Shown: positions 43,251 through 51,943, numbered from the stretch's first letter. The stretch is 64,000 nt of DNA from a bacterium (GCA_030427705.1 JAUIBR010000025.1:1-64000); one strand, 5' to 3'. A program made the numbers and translations. Notes: a model not told the origin generated them from the sequence alone.

Positions 43251-44030
43251 CTACTGACCTAACATCGTGTTGTTGGTCGGGAAGTTATTGAAGTTGTTGA
43301 ATTGGTTGTTGAACTGGTTGTTGTAGTCTTCGTCAACCACGACCACGAATGGTGCTGCGCAATAGTAGGCGGATTCAAAATCCAGCCCGGTTGCGAGTAC
43401 ACATTGCGCGTAATCGATGATCGCGCAGACAAGCGGTGCAACTTCGGTTGGGATTTCGATGCTGTAGATTGCTCGACGGCATTCAGAAACCACATAACCA
43501 GCTTCGGGACCGCTCACAAACGATGCCGCGAAGTCGCAAAGCTGAGCCAAGTCGCATGAACCACCACCGCGAACTGCGGTCGAGAAGTTCAAGGATGCCC
43601 GCGTCTCTGCAGAAAAGTTGGTGACAGCCTGTGGCGGCAGGAATGACTGCGACGCACCAATTTGTGCGCTAAATGCGATCGAGCCGCCGGAAGCTGCACG
43701 GAAGCTGTACTGCCCACCGCCAGAAGGAACGTCGAGCTCGTCAAAGACGGACTCAAATTCCATCGCTGCGTTGGGAAGGACCGGTACAACAACCTCAGTC
43801 GGTGCATCTATGCGTTTCGCCCAGTGCCAGCCGTCGACATCATTAAATCCGAACGCATAGCCTTCCGACAAATCGACGCTGTCGATGGTCATCACAGGGA
43901 TCGACATATATTCGGACGGAGCCGAATCACGTTCGATGAGCTGTTGCGTTGTGTGAGTATCGTCTTCTACGCCGTTGCAGGCTGACAAGAGCAGAGCTGC
44001 TGCGGCGATGAGCACAAGTTTGTTACGCAT
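43251..44030 (-). CDS. Lipoprotein with Asn/Phe-rich C-terminal tail
   Basis: 259 residues from ATG 44030, with GGAGACAAC upstream. A signal peptide ends in 'LLLSAC'. The body is a mostly beta protein with five to six cysteines in its second half ('SCDLAQLCDFAASF', 'SECRRAIYSIEI', 'ALVCAIIDYAQC'-like region). The last ~25 residues are an unusual 'YNNQFNNQFNNFNNF' tail, an Asn repeat with aromatic residues at the protein end instead of after the signal peptide. No family is recognised. A strong intrinsic terminator follows at 43196-43228. It is likely an envelope protein. Confidence 0.7.
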   Translation of the reverse strand: MRNKLVLIAAAALLLSACNGVEDDTHTTQQLIERDSAPSEYMSIPVMTIDSVDLSEGYAFGFNDVDGWHWAKRIDAPTEVVVPVLPNAAMEFESVFDELDVPSGGGQYSFRAASGGSIAFSAQIGASQSFLPPQAVTNFSAETRASLNFSTAVRGGGSCDLAQLCDFAASFVSGPEAGYVVSECRRAIYSIEIPTEVAPLVCAIIDYAQCVLATGLDFESAYYCAAPFVVVVDEDYNNQFNNQFNNFNNFPTNNTMLGQ

Positions 44031-44089
44031 GTTGTCTCCAGAGTGGTAAGTCCATTGTAGCGGCCTTGCCGCTGAGATCAAAGGTCTCA

Positions 44090-44629
44090 CTACCAATACA
44101 TCTGCGCGCTGATTCCTGACGTGAAGGTACCGATGGCAAGCGGGTCAACGTCGTTGGGACGAAGCAAGTCGATGCCGATTCCAGCGTAGCCAGCGATCGA
44201 GAAGATGCTGGTGATGAACCACTCAGCGCCGAAACCGCCTGCGACCGAGAGGTCGACAGCGTCATCGCCAACGCTGGTGATGCCGAAGTTAAGCTGGCCA
44301 ATCCAGAATGGCGTAATCTCGCTGCCTGGCATCAGGTAGTACTTCAGGACTGGTGCCAAGAGCAGGTTGAAAACGGTGTCAGCTGGCGCCGTGTCCAGAC
44401 CGAGTCCGACGTTGAAACCAACGTTTACGTTCGGCGAAAACGCGTAGAAGAAGCCTGCCGTTCCGCCAGCATATGGGTTTCCACCACCTGGAACGCCAAG
44501 TGAGAGGGACATTGCGCCAGCGCGAAGTGGCGTAGAGCCAGATGAAGCTGCTGGTCCCTGTGCGAACGCAGGAGCGCTAGCAAAGAGAAGAAATACGAGT
44601 GCGAGTAGTGCGATTCGGACGTTCGTCAT
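44090..44629 (-). CDS. Outer-membrane beta-barrel-like protein
   Basis: 179 residues with a classical signal peptide ending in 'APAFAQ'. The mature part has alternating hydrophobic/aromatic strands ('GGTAGFFYAFSPNVNVGFNV', 'VLKYYLMPGSEITPFWIG', 'SVAGGFGAEWFITSIFSIAG') and ends in an aromatic residue ('ISAQMYW'), the typical C-terminal signal for beta-barrel insertion. Length fits an eight-stranded barrel. The upstream region shares TGTAGGACAAA with the vWA gene at 33916. It stands in the same direction as the lipoprotein at 44030, 59 bases apart. Confidence 0.8.
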   Translation of the reverse strand: MTNVRIALLALVFLLFASAPAFAQGPAASSGSTPLRAGAMSLSLGVPGGGNPYAGGTAGFFYAFSPNVNVGFNVGLGLDTAPADTVFNLLLAPVLKYYLMPGSEITPFWIGQLNFGITSVGDDAVDLSVAGGFGAEWFITSIFSIAGYAGIGIDLLRPNDVDPLAIGTFTSGISAQMYW

Positions 44630-44727
44630 GATTCAACCTCCATGTTGGGTGTGACGTGCTGTGTTTGTCCTACACATGGTCACATCTTACCCGGTCTGAC
44701 GAAGTGTCCAGTTTTTTAGTGTTATCG

Positions 44728-45624
44728 TTACGTTAGAGGGCGTTCGCGAAGGAAACCCGCTAGTTGGCGGATGGGCTGCGCATGCGGCGATGCCCTGCGG
44801 AACAGTAGGCGAAACGAATCGTGAAGCAGGGGGACTTGCGGCAGCAAACGCACAAACTCACCTTCGGCCAGTTCGTCTTTGATCATGTACTCTGGCAGAA
44901 CCGCCACGCCCTGACCGGCTCTCACAAACTCTAGAATGGCCGCGCCGGCCCCGCAGAAACGGACCTCCGAGAATTCCATATCTGGGACGGCAGAGGTCAG
45001 ATATCGGGTTAGAGGGAGTTCACGATCCACATCAAAGAGTGTGTGGTTTCGGGCATCTTGCGGTTTTCGAAAGGGGTTGGCGTCGAGCAGGCTCGCGCTT
45101 GCCGTGAACACATAATCTTCGCGGTGCAGGAACTCGGCATCCCAGTCTGCGTTTGCGACTGGAGCGCTCGTAATCACCGCGTCCACGCGACCGACTGACA
45201 ATTGCTGCAGGATGTCCGGTCCTGAACCAAAGTACGTTTGGATCGTCCAGTGGGGCCGCAAGATTGACAACTCAATGATCGACGGCATCAGCCACGACAT
45301 TCCAAGTTCAAAGCGGGTCCCCAGGGTAAAGGCCGCGGGGAGTTGGCTGTCGTCGTGGACACTCGTTTTGCACGTACCGGCCATATCCAAGAGCTGTTGC
45401 GCCTGTGGAAGAAGGCGCAATCCGGCTTCGGTCAACTCAACCCGACGGGTTGTTCGATGAAACAACTCCGCATCAAGCTGTTCTTCGAGCTGCTTGATGC
45501 GTTGACCGAACGCCGTCGGGGTAATCGCCAGTTCTTGTGCGGCGCGGCTGAAATTCAGGTGGTCCGCAGCCGACACAAAACACTGGAGATTCTCGACGGA
45601 TGGATAATGGCCGATTCCGATCAT
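44728..45624 (-). CDS. LysR-family transcriptional regulator
   Basis: 298 residues with an N-terminal winged HTH of LysR type ('LQCFVSAADHLNFSRAAQEL', 'TPTAFGQRIKQLEEQL', 'LFHRTTRRVELTEAG') and a periplasmic-binding-like effector domain ('FTLGTRFELGMSWLMPSI', 'GRVDAVITSAPV', 'GQGVAVLPEYM'). The inducer is unknown. Unlike most LysR genes it is not divergent from its target but overlaps the stop of the upstream lipoprotein (ATGA, 45621-45624), with AAGAAGG as ribosome site. A 9-bp dyad at 47156-47180, upstream of that lipoprotein, could be its binding site. Confidence 0.93.
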   Translation of the reverse strand: MIGIGHYPSVENLQCFVSAADHLNFSRAAQELAITPTAFGQRIKQLEEQLDAELFHRTTRRVELTEAGLRLLPQAQQLLDMAGTCKTSVHDDSQLPAAFTLGTRFELGMSWLMPSIIELSILRPHWTIQTYFGSGPDILQQLSVGRVDAVITSAPVANADWDAEFLHREDYVFTASASLLDANPFRKPQDARNHTLFDVDRELPLTRYLTSAVPDMEFSEVRFCGAGAAILEFVRAGQGVAVLPEYMIKDELAEGEFVRLLPQVPLLHDSFRLLFRRASPHAQPIRQLAGFLRERPLT

Positions 45625-47072
45625 TGACCTTCTTGCGGGAAAACGGTGACTTGGGTTTGGGCGAATCCCGTCGAAACTCCGTCGTCGACTTCAACGATGA
45701 TCTCGTATTCTCCGGGTTGTTGTACGTACCAGTTGAACTCGCGCTCACCGGCCGCGTGGCCCATGAATTCGCCATTCACCATGAAACGGTGGGCGTGAAA
45801 CTCGATATGGCCGACGTGGGTGGCAACAAACGTCAAAGACTCACCGGCCGTTGCCGTTTCTGGGCCTTCAAGGATGATGGTCAACACGCCTTCGTTTCGC
45901 TGGCGTTCGACATCGCAGCCAAACATCGCCGCGCCATACTCGGTGCCGACGGCCAGTTCGTTGCCCGAGTTCGAGAAGGCGAGCAGCGCGGGTGCGTAGG
46001 TTCGATCCGCTTCCCATTCCACCTCAACCTCCGGCAGTTCAAGTGAAATCGACTCGCTACCATCCGTCACAATGACTTGTAGGTCTTTGTCGACAAACGC
46101 GATTAGTTTCCCATCCGGTGATACCGCAACAGGCGAGACGGCATGCGGCGGAGCGTAGGTCATTTCGTTGACCATGGCGTGGCCTACTTCCCAAGCGTCA
46201 ACTTCTGTCAGGTCATCCAAATCCGTAATGACGAGGCGCCCGTCCAAGCCGGTCGTGATTACTCGATTGGTTCCGGGGATTAGCTCGGTTGTCAGCAGCG
46301 CCTCTCGGTTACCCCATTCGTTATCGGATGGGGTATGGACTGACTTGCTGCGAAGCTCTCCTGTTGTTTCATCGTAGACATTGATGGTGCCTTGCAATGC
46401 CAGACCGATAACAACTCGCCCAGCTTCATCGAACATCACATCTGGGCCATTGCCGTATTGAATGCAATTGCTGGCCGCGATTTCAATCGTGTCGGTCAGC
46501 TGCAGGTCAGGTCCAAATAGATGCAGTTTCGTCGAGCCTTCCTCGTCGTATGTGCAGGACACAGCAGCCGCAGCCATTCCGTCCTGTCGAAGCGCTGCAC
46601 CGGCCCAGTAGTGTAGTTCCAACGGGTTTTCGAATCGGCTCAGGACGCGCCCCGAGACCGTGCTCACAATCTCAAGTGGCCCATGGTTCTCGAAGCGAAC
46701 CGCGCGGTCCCAACTTCCATCAAAGCCGTCGGTGCGACCGACCGATGGTGACATGATCTCGCCATCATGAGCCGAGAACATGATGCCCATACCCTGCATT
46801 TCGTCGGCGCGGAGCAACAGGCCATCGTTCGGCGAAAACGCAAACTCGGCAGGGTCGAGCCACCATCGATAATCTTGCGCAACCCATTTCAACTGGGCGT
46901 CACACGCCAAGAATTCAGATTCAGGAGTCGTGACGGGTTTATCCGGGGAGTCCTGAATGGGTTCTAGTACCCAGGGACTCTTCGATTCCGTTTCGTCGGG
47001 AAGGTTCTCGGTCGCCACGCACCCCATCGTAAGGGTGCAAGCAAGTGCAATTGCGGTCGATACAGATTTCAT
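45621..47072 (-). CDS. Lipoprotein with beta-propeller and Ig-like C-terminal domain
   Basis: 483 residues. The signal peptide ends in 'TLTMGC'. The main part (about 60-380) has propeller-type strands ('VAVSPDGKLIAFVDKDLQVI', 'LLAFSNSGNELAVGTEYGAA', 'TGLDGRLVITDLDD'), resembling WD40-like folds. The end (about 395-480) is an Ig/PKD-like domain ('TATAGESLTFVATHVG', 'WYVQQPGEYEIIVEVDDG'). It is likely envelope-exposed. The regulator gene downstream overlaps its stop, so the LysR protein may respond to something linked to this lipoprotein. A dyad lies 84 bases upstream of the start. Confidence 0.8.
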   Translation of the reverse strand: MKSVSTAIALACTLTMGCVATENLPDETESKSPWVLEPIQDSPDKPVTTPESEFLACDAQLKWVAQDYRWWLDPAEFAFSPNDGLLLRADEMQGMGIMFSAHDGEIMSPSVGRTDGFDGSWDRAVRFENHGPLEIVSTVSGRVLSRFENPLELHYWAGAALRQDGMAAAAVSCTYDEEGSTKLHLFGPDLQLTDTIEIAASNCIQYGNGPDVMFDEAGRVVIGLALQGTINVYDETTGELRSKSVHTPSDNEWGNREALLTTELIPGTNRVITTGLDGRLVITDLDDLTEVDAWEVGHAMVNEMTYAPPHAVSPVAVSPDGKLIAFVDKDLQVIVTDGSESISLELPEVEVEWEADRTYAPALLAFSNSGNELAVGTEYGAAMFGCDVERQRNEGVLTIILEGPETATAGESLTFVATHVGHIEFHAHRFMVNGEFMGHAAGEREFNWYVQQPGEYEIIVEVDDGVSTGFAQTQVTVFPQEGQ

Positions 47073-47155
47073 TTCAAGCCTCCAGCGGCACGTCTTCGTT
47101 ATGAAAACACGCTAGCGACCGCTGGTACTGAATTAAATCTGTATTATCCGCAGAT

Positions 47156-47180
47156 GATTATCAAGTTTTGATTGATAATC
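47156..47180. promoter_or_regulatory. AT-rich 9-bp dyad, candidate LysR-type operator
   Basis: GATTATCAA-N7-TTGATAATC, a perfect dyad in the 112-bp spacer between the stop at 47185 and the start at 47072. It contains ATC-N-GAT and T-N-A symmetry of the kind bound by LysR proteins. No T-tract follows, so a terminator role is less likely. Confidence 0.4.
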
Positions 47181-47184
47181 GAAC

Positions 47185-48564
47185 TTATGGCGTTTGAGTG
47201 GTGACCGCTGCGCGCATCATCATGATGTGAATATTGCAGCGGTAGAAGTCTGTTGCTGCCGCCAGCGCAGGTGTCAGGGTGAATTGGAATGTGTCGTTGT
47301 TTTCAACGAGAGCGACGTCCACATCAGCGGCAAATGCACCGACGTTGTCCTGTCCGAGCTGTACGATGTCCTCGGCAGCAGTCGCCCCGGCCGTGACAAG
47401 CTCAAACGGGTGGTTCGGATATGCCTCGTTGATGACTTCGTAGCGCCAGGTTTCGTTGAGCGTGAACGTGGGATTGTCAGCTGCGGTGTCACTGATCCAA
47501 GCCTCGTATCGTGCCGGGGTGGCTTCGACGATATTGAATCCCGTGTTTCCGTTGGCTTGGACGCGGAATTGAACGTCGGGTGTACCGGCAGCGACGGTCA
47601 CCGTGTAGCTGGTGACGAGGTCGGCGCCTTGTCCATCTTGGGCCACCGCGTCTTCGGTTGCGGTACCGAACGTGAAGTTGCCGTCCGCGGGCATATCGAC
47701 GTGTAGCGAGGCATGGAGTGTTTCCTGGTCGACCGCGGGGCGGCTCAACCCAACTTCGATGTCGGACAAGGTTCCAACAGGCACGGCAGTTTGGCCGAGC
47801 ACAGCGCCGGGCTGGCCGCCATTGTCTTCCCGAATCACGACCCAACCAGCGACCTGCGAGAAGCCACTATTTGCGATAGCGAGCGTCGTGATTGTTGCGG
47901 TTTGGTCGTTCACCGTGAATGTGTTGTCCGGCGTGCCTTGGATGGCAGTAAACCTTGGTGCGACCAGCTTCCCGTCATTGTCCAACATCGGTCGGTCTTC
48001 AGTCTGGTCGTCCGGGAACGTGAAGTCGTTGTCGGTTGGGTCTTCGCGATGGAGGATAGCGAATAGCATCTCGTTTTCGGTCGCTTCGCGATCCAATGAA
48101 ACGGTGATGTCCATCGTTTCACCTTCAGTAACCGCGATGAATCCAATGACATCGCCGAACGAGCCATTGTCTTCTTCGTGAATCGCCAGCCATCCGGCGG
48201 CGGGCGACACAACCCGGGCAATAAGCACTTCGTCACGTGGGTCCGGCGTCTGGTCGTTGACCTCAACCACCGGATTTACGCGATTCATGTTGTTGCTGTT
48301 GTTCGAGTTGTTGCTGTTATTCGAGTTGTTGCTGTTGTTCGAATTATTGCTGTTATTCGAGTTGTTCGAATTGTTGCTGTTGTTCGAGTTATTGAGGTTG
48401 TTGAGGTTATTAACGTTATTGACGTTATTGACGTTGTTGACGTTGTTGACGTTATTAACGTTGTTGGCGTTGTTGGAATTGTTGGCGTTGTTTGACGATT
48501 CGTCGTCAGAACAGCCGATAACAAGCGCAAGAGCGCACACCAGTGCAAGGCATTGAAGCTTCAT
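47185..48564 (-). CDS. Lipoprotein with long Asn-rich linker and two DUF7282-like domains
   Basis: 459 residues. The signal peptide ends in 'LVIGC'. A linker of about 70 residues consists of NNx triplets (NNV, NNL, NNS), the longest in the window. Two copies of a ~105-residue beta domain follow, each with 'AGWLAIHEEDNGSFGDVIG'/'AGWVVIREDNGGQPGAVLG' and 'LFAILHREDP'/'LHASLHVDMP', the DUF7282 pattern known from haloarchaeal and bacterial surface proteins. A third beta domain ends the protein, with a 'FYRCNIHIMMMRAAV' end resembling a cupredoxin-type Cys-His-Met copper site. AAGGA supports the start. A copper-binding role is only suggested. Confidence 0.8.
   Translation of the reverse strand: MKLQCLALVCALALVIGCSDDESSNNANNSNNANNVNNVNNVNNVNNVNNVNNLNNLNNSNNSNNSNNSNNSNNSNNSNNSNNSNNSNNSNNMNRVNPVVEVNDQTPDPRDEVLIARVVSPAAGWLAIHEEDNGSFGDVIGFIAVTEGETMDITVSLDREATENEMLFAILHREDPTDNDFTFPDDQTEDRPMLDNDGKLVAPRFTAIQGTPDNTFTVNDQTATITTLAIANSGFSQVAGWVVIREDNGGQPGAVLGQTAVPVGTLSDIEVGLSRPAVDQETLHASLHVDMPADGNFTFGTATEDAVAQDGQGADLVTSYTVTVAAGTPDVQFRVQANGNTGFNIVEATPARYEAWISDTAADNPTFTLNETWRYEVINEAYPNHPFELVTAGATAAEDIVQLGQDNVGAFAADVDVALVENNDTFQFTLTPALAAATDFYRCNIHIMMMRAAVTTQTP
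48283..48495 (-). repeat. Nine-base coding minisatellite encoding the Asn-rich linker
   Basis: About 23 units of AAY-AAY-XXX read on the minus strand, XXX being GTC, CTC/CTG-type Leu or AGC/TCG-type Ser codons. Groups of identical third residues (V, L, then a long run of S) suggest expansion by unit duplication. Confidence 0.8.
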
Positions 48565-48719
48565 TGGAAATCCTTCGATTCGTTTAGCAATGCCTTGTTA
48601 TACGCACTTCGCGGTCCGTGATAAACCACTTTGTTCGAATCATACTGATGTCTAGGAATTTCGGGACCGAGGCGCTAGGGTGTCGGACCTTGACGTGATT
48701 TGAATCTGAAGGAGCAAGA

Positions 48720-50483
48720 ATGTCATTTCGGCATGGTGGAGACATCGTTGGAGAGAAACTCGCTGAGCGCGGGATTACCCATATCTTCACCCTTTGTGGT
48801 GGTCATATTTCGCCAATTTTGGTTGGCGCCAAGAAGAATGGGGTACAGGTGGTCGATGTTCGTGACGAAGCGACATCGGTTTTCGCTGCTGACGCCTACG
48901 CCCGGATGACTGGACTACCTGGTGTTGCTGCGGTGACCGCGGGTCCGGGTGTCACCAATACGGTCACGGCCGTGAAGAATGCCCAGATGGCACAGTCTCC
49001 GGTGGTGATTTTTGGTGGGGCAACACCGACGATTCTTCGTGGTCGCGGTGCGCTTCAGGACATCGATCAGATGACGTTGATGGAACCACTCACCAAGTGG
49101 ACCACCCGCATTACCACCGTCAAAGCGCTAGGACCGGCGGTTCAGAAAGCCTTCGATATTGCACAAGAAGGTGTGCCTGGACCTGTCTTCATCGAGGTCC
49201 CCGTCGACCTTCTATATCCAGAAGAGATCGTAAAAGAGTGGTATATTAAGGAGAGTGGTGTTGAGAACGCCTCGGGGCTGCCCGCGAAGGCGCTTGGTTT
49301 GTACCTGAAAGGACACCTCGCCCGACAATTCCACCAGCCTCATATCGAAGTTGATTTGGAGCTTCCGCAGCCCTCGTTCTCGTTCCAAAAGGACGCGGAA
49401 GACGAGGTGGAGCGTGCGGCAGAGGCAGTTCGCAAAGCGAAGCGGCCAGTCCTCGTTTTGGGAAGTCAGACGCTTGTGAACATGACGGATGAGCGTGCGA
49501 ATGAACTCGCCGAGAGCATCACAGCGCTTGGGATTCCGACGTTCTTAGGTGGGATGAGCCGTGGTCTTTTGGGGGCGGACAGCGATATTCAGTTCCGTCA
49601 CAAGCGGACGAACGCACTGAAAGAGGCTGATGTGGTCATCATCGCCGGATTCCCGTTTGATTTCCGGCTGGGTTACGGTCGCAAAATCAGCTCGAAAGCG
49701 ACGTTGATTGCCGCGAACTTGAGTTCGGTCGACCTTCGAAAGAACCGTCGTCCAGACATCGGGTTACTGCAGCATCCTGGTGAGTTCTTGATTGAGCTTT
49801 CCAAACGAACCGATGGCCGCAAGGACTCGTGGGATTCATGGTTTGGAAAGCTGCGTGACCGCGAGGAAGCTCGCGATGCAGAGATCGAGGAACAAGCAAA
49901 GGACACGAACGACGAAGGGTTGGTCAATCCGTTGGACTTCTTCCTGCGTTTGGAAGAGAAGCTCGACGATGACTCCGTCCTGATCGTCGATGGTGGCGAC
50001 TTCGTCGCGACGGCGTCGTACATCTTGCGACCTCGCAAGCCGTTGTCTTGGCTTGACCCAGGCGTATTCGGCACGTTGGGCGTGGGCGGTGGATTTGCTG
50101 TTGGAGCAGCATCGGTGCGCCCAGACGACGAAATCTGGTTGCTGTACGGCGATGGCTCTTCTGGCTACAGCATCGCCGAATTCGACACCTATATCCGCAT
50201 GGGTTTCGCTCCGATTGCGGTCATCGGAACAGACGGCGCGTGGGCGCAGATTGCTCGCGAACAGGTTGAAATCCTAGGGGACGATGTGGCCACGACGCTC
50301 TTGCGGTCGGACTATCACACCGTTGCCGAGGGTTATGGCGGAAAGGGTATCCTGGTCACCTCACCGGATGAAATCGATGGTGCCATCGCGGAGGCCAAGA
50401 AGTTGGCAAAGGCCGGGACGCCGGTGTGTATCAATGTTCACATCGCGAAGAGTGACTTCCGAAAGGGTTCTATTTCTATGTGA
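48720..50483 (+). CDS. ThDP-dependent lyase, ILVBL/HACL2-like
   Basis: 587 residues with the three-domain plan of acetolactate-synthase-like enzymes. The N-terminal domain has '[20 protein letters not shown]', the catalytic Glu in '[15 protein letters not shown]' and '[19 protein letters not shown]'; later '[14 protein letters not shown]'. The C-terminal domain has the ThDP/Mg motif '[20 protein letters not shown]' and '[20 protein letters not shown]', ending '[10 protein letters not shown]'. These stretches match, from memory, human ILVBL (HACL2, a 2-hydroxyacyl-CoA lyase) much better than biosynthetic IlvB. The likely reaction is cleavage of 2-hydroxyacyl-CoA to an aldehyde and formyl-CoA; the substrate is unproven. 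A strong AAGGAG precedes the ATG. A GC-rich array starts at the stop codon. Confidence 0.88.
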   Translation: MSFRHGGDIVGEKLAERGITHIFTLCGGHISPILVGAKKNGVQVVDVRDEATSVFAADAYARMTGLPGVAAVTAGPGVTNTVTAVKNAQMAQSPVVIFGGATPTILRGRGALQDIDQMTLMEPLTKWTTRITTVKALGPAVQKAFDIAQEGVPGPVFIEVPVDLLYPEEIVKEWYIKESGVENASGLPAKALGLYLKGHLARQFHQPHIEVDLELPQPSFSFQKDAEDEVERAAEAVRKAKRPVLVLGSQTLVNMTDERANELAESITALGIPTFLGGMSRGLLGADSDIQFRHKRTNALKEADVVIIAGFPFDFRLGYGRKISSKATLIAANLSSVDLRKNRRPDIGLLQHPGEFLIELSKRTDGRKDSWDSWFGKLRDREEARDAEIEEQAKDTNDEGLVNPLDFFLRLEEKLDDDSVLIVDGGDFVATASYILRPRKPLSWLDPGVFGTLGVGGGFAVGAASVRPDDEIWLLYGDGSSGYSIAEFDTYIRMGFAPIAVIGTDGAWAQIAREQVEILGDDVATTLLRSDYHTVAEGYGGKGILVTSPDEIDGAIAEAKKLAKAGTPVCINVHIAKSDFRKGSISM

Positions 50484-50567
50484 GCTCGCTGCGCTCGCGG
50501 CTATTGAGCGCCTTCGGCGCGGCTATTGAGCGCCTTCGGCGCGGCTATTGAGCGCCTTCGGCGCGGC
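50482..50567 (+). repeat. GC-rich tandem array with no enclosed gene
   Basis: One 24-bp unit (GAGCTCGCTGCGCTCGCGGC + TATT) and three units of the 22-bp hairpin repeat that also occurs in the 31668 array. It spans from the ThDP-enzyme stop into the 3' end of the opposing GDPD gene, supplying that gene's last ~15 codons and its stop. Confidence 0.9.
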
Positions 50568-51521
50568 AAGGTCTGGGCGGTCGGTGATGATGCCGTCCAC
50601 ACCCATCTCGGTCAGTTCTTTCATTCGATCGGGGTCGTTCACCGTCCAAGGGATGACGAGCATGCCGGCTTCGTGCGCGCGTTTCAGGGTCGTTGGGGTC
50701 ACCAGCGTGTGACGAGGCGACCAGATGTCCGCGCCCTTTTTCGCAAGCTCCTCGAGATTGCCGGTTTCCTTTTCCAATGCGGCCAGCCGCAGTTTCGGAC
50801 TCAATGTCTTTGCAGCCCAGATGGAGCGATGATCAAAGCTCTGCAGGATGACGCGGGACTCCAGCCCATGCTCCTTGATGACCGTGCCGACCGCTCTTTC
50901 GAACGGCCCAGGTGCGACACCATCAAACTGATCGCCAATGAACTCAGGGTTCTCGGGCTTTCGTTTGGTTTCGATATTGAATTCGATTCGCTTCGCGTTG
51001 AGCCGTTGACTCTCGGATTTGTTCGGGTCTTCGGAGTACGCCTGCACGAACCGGAAGAACGTATCTAGAGTCACAATCCCGTAGTTTCCGTCGATGGCGA
51101 CCTGATTAGGAAACCGTTCTGGGTCAGGATTTAAGCGGCAATCGAGCTTCGCAAGGGTTTCAGATTCGATGTTTCGAATGGCTGATGTTGTGGTCCCTTC
51201 TTTCGTGGGTGACGGCGTGACTCCCGAAGCTCCTGCGGCACATTTGGAGGCGCGTACGTGCGCGTCGTGCCAAACAACCGGTTTCCCATCTTTGGAGAAA
51301 TGGAGGTCGAGTTCCAGGACGTCGACCTCCAAATCGAGCGCTCGCTCGAAGCTTGGAAGGGTGTTCTCTGGAACCAAACCACGTGCGCCTCGATGCCCTT
51401 GGATTTGTGCCTTTTTTTCGGTTTTCTTTTGAATTGCAGTGGTTTGCGAGTTCCTATGAGGAACTTCTAAGTTACTCGAACTGCATGCGGTGAGGAGTAG
51501 GACTGGGATGAGTCGCTTCAT
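50523..51521 (-). CDS. Glycerophosphodiester phosphodiesterase lipoprotein
   Basis: 332 residues. A very short signal peptide with lipobox 'VLLLTAC' is followed by a linker and a GDPD TIM barrel: 'GHRGARGLVPENTLPSF' (catalytic His), 'VLELDLHFSKDGKPVVWHD' (metal Glu/Asp and second His), 'IEFNIETK', 'ILQSFDHRS', 'IPWTVNDPDRM' and 'GVDGIITDRPD'. It hydrolyses glycerophosphodiesters to an alcohol and glycerol-3-phosphate, here outside the cytoplasm. Two repeat elements shape the gene: the 26-bp palindrome encodes PHRNSQTT in the linker after the lipid Cys, and the GC-rich array gives the C-terminus 'AAPKALNSRAEGAQ'. Its start overlaps the stop of a small lipoprotein gene. Confidence 0.92.
   Translation of the reverse strand: MKRLIPVLLLTACSSSNLEVPHRNSQTTAIQKKTEKKAQIQGHRGARGLVPENTLPSFERALDLEVDVLELDLHFSKDGKPVVWHDAHVRASKCAAGASGVTPSPTKEGTTTSAIRNIESETLAKLDCRLNPDPERFPNQVAIDGNYGIVTLDTFFRFVQAYSEDPNKSESQRLNAKRIEFNIETKRKPENPEFIGDQFDGVAPGPFERAVGTVIKEHGLESRVILQSFDHRSIWAAKTLSPKLRLAALEKETGNLEELAKKGADIWSPRHTLVTPTTLKRAHEAGMLVIPWTVNDPDRMKELTEMGVDGIITDRPDLAAPKALNSRAEGAQ
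51437..51462 (-). repeat. 26-bp palindromic element inside the GDPD gene
   Basis: Identical over 26 bases to 42649-42674; here it is part of a longer perfect dyad AGTTCC-TATGA-GGAACT. It is in frame and encodes PHRNSQTT in the linker after the lipobox. Confidence 0.85.
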
Positions 51522-51781
51522 CCATCGGCACCGTCATCGGCGTCCATGGACGCATCGGTGGCGTCGAGATCGGCGTCTGCATCCGTTGGCATATCCGCGT
51601 CAGTTGCCATGTCTCCAAGATCGGGGACTTCTTCGGGAGGAACGCAGACGTCCTGGTAGCACGCTTGGGACGCACATTCGCCGTTTCGTGCGCAGGGTTC
51701 ACCGTTAGGAATTCCGACCCACAGACCGGGATCGGTACATCCGGTAACGATCAGAGCGATGATGGCAAACCAGTTCTTCAT
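51518..51781 (-). CDS. Small Cys-containing lipoprotein with acidic tail
   Basis: 87 residues from ATG 51781; the frame to 51817 is not needed. The signal peptide ends in 'LIVTGC'. A short domain with six cysteines ('CARNGECASQACYQDVC') is followed by a tail of Asp/Ala/Met ('DMATDADMPTDADADLDATD'), similar in composition to the linkers of larger lipoproteins in the window but without a following domain. The stop overlaps the GDPD start (ATGA, 51518-51521), so the two lipoproteins are made together. It may be a truncated relative of larger surface proteins. Confidence 0.7.
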   Translation of the reverse strand: MKNWFAIIALIVTGCTDPGLWVGIPNGEPCARNGECASQACYQDVCVPPEEVPDLGDMATDADMPTDADADLDATDASMDADDGADG

Positions 51782-51943
51782 GACACATGTTTTACGGGTT
51801 CGAGCTCGGTTGAACAACGGGCAGTTTGACGATCATGTTAAATCTGCAAAAAGTCGGAAAATTGACCTTTACACTGAACGGGTGTTCTGTATTCTTGCCC
51901 AGAATTCAATGCTCGGGGAAGAGCACAATTAAGGGAGAAAACT

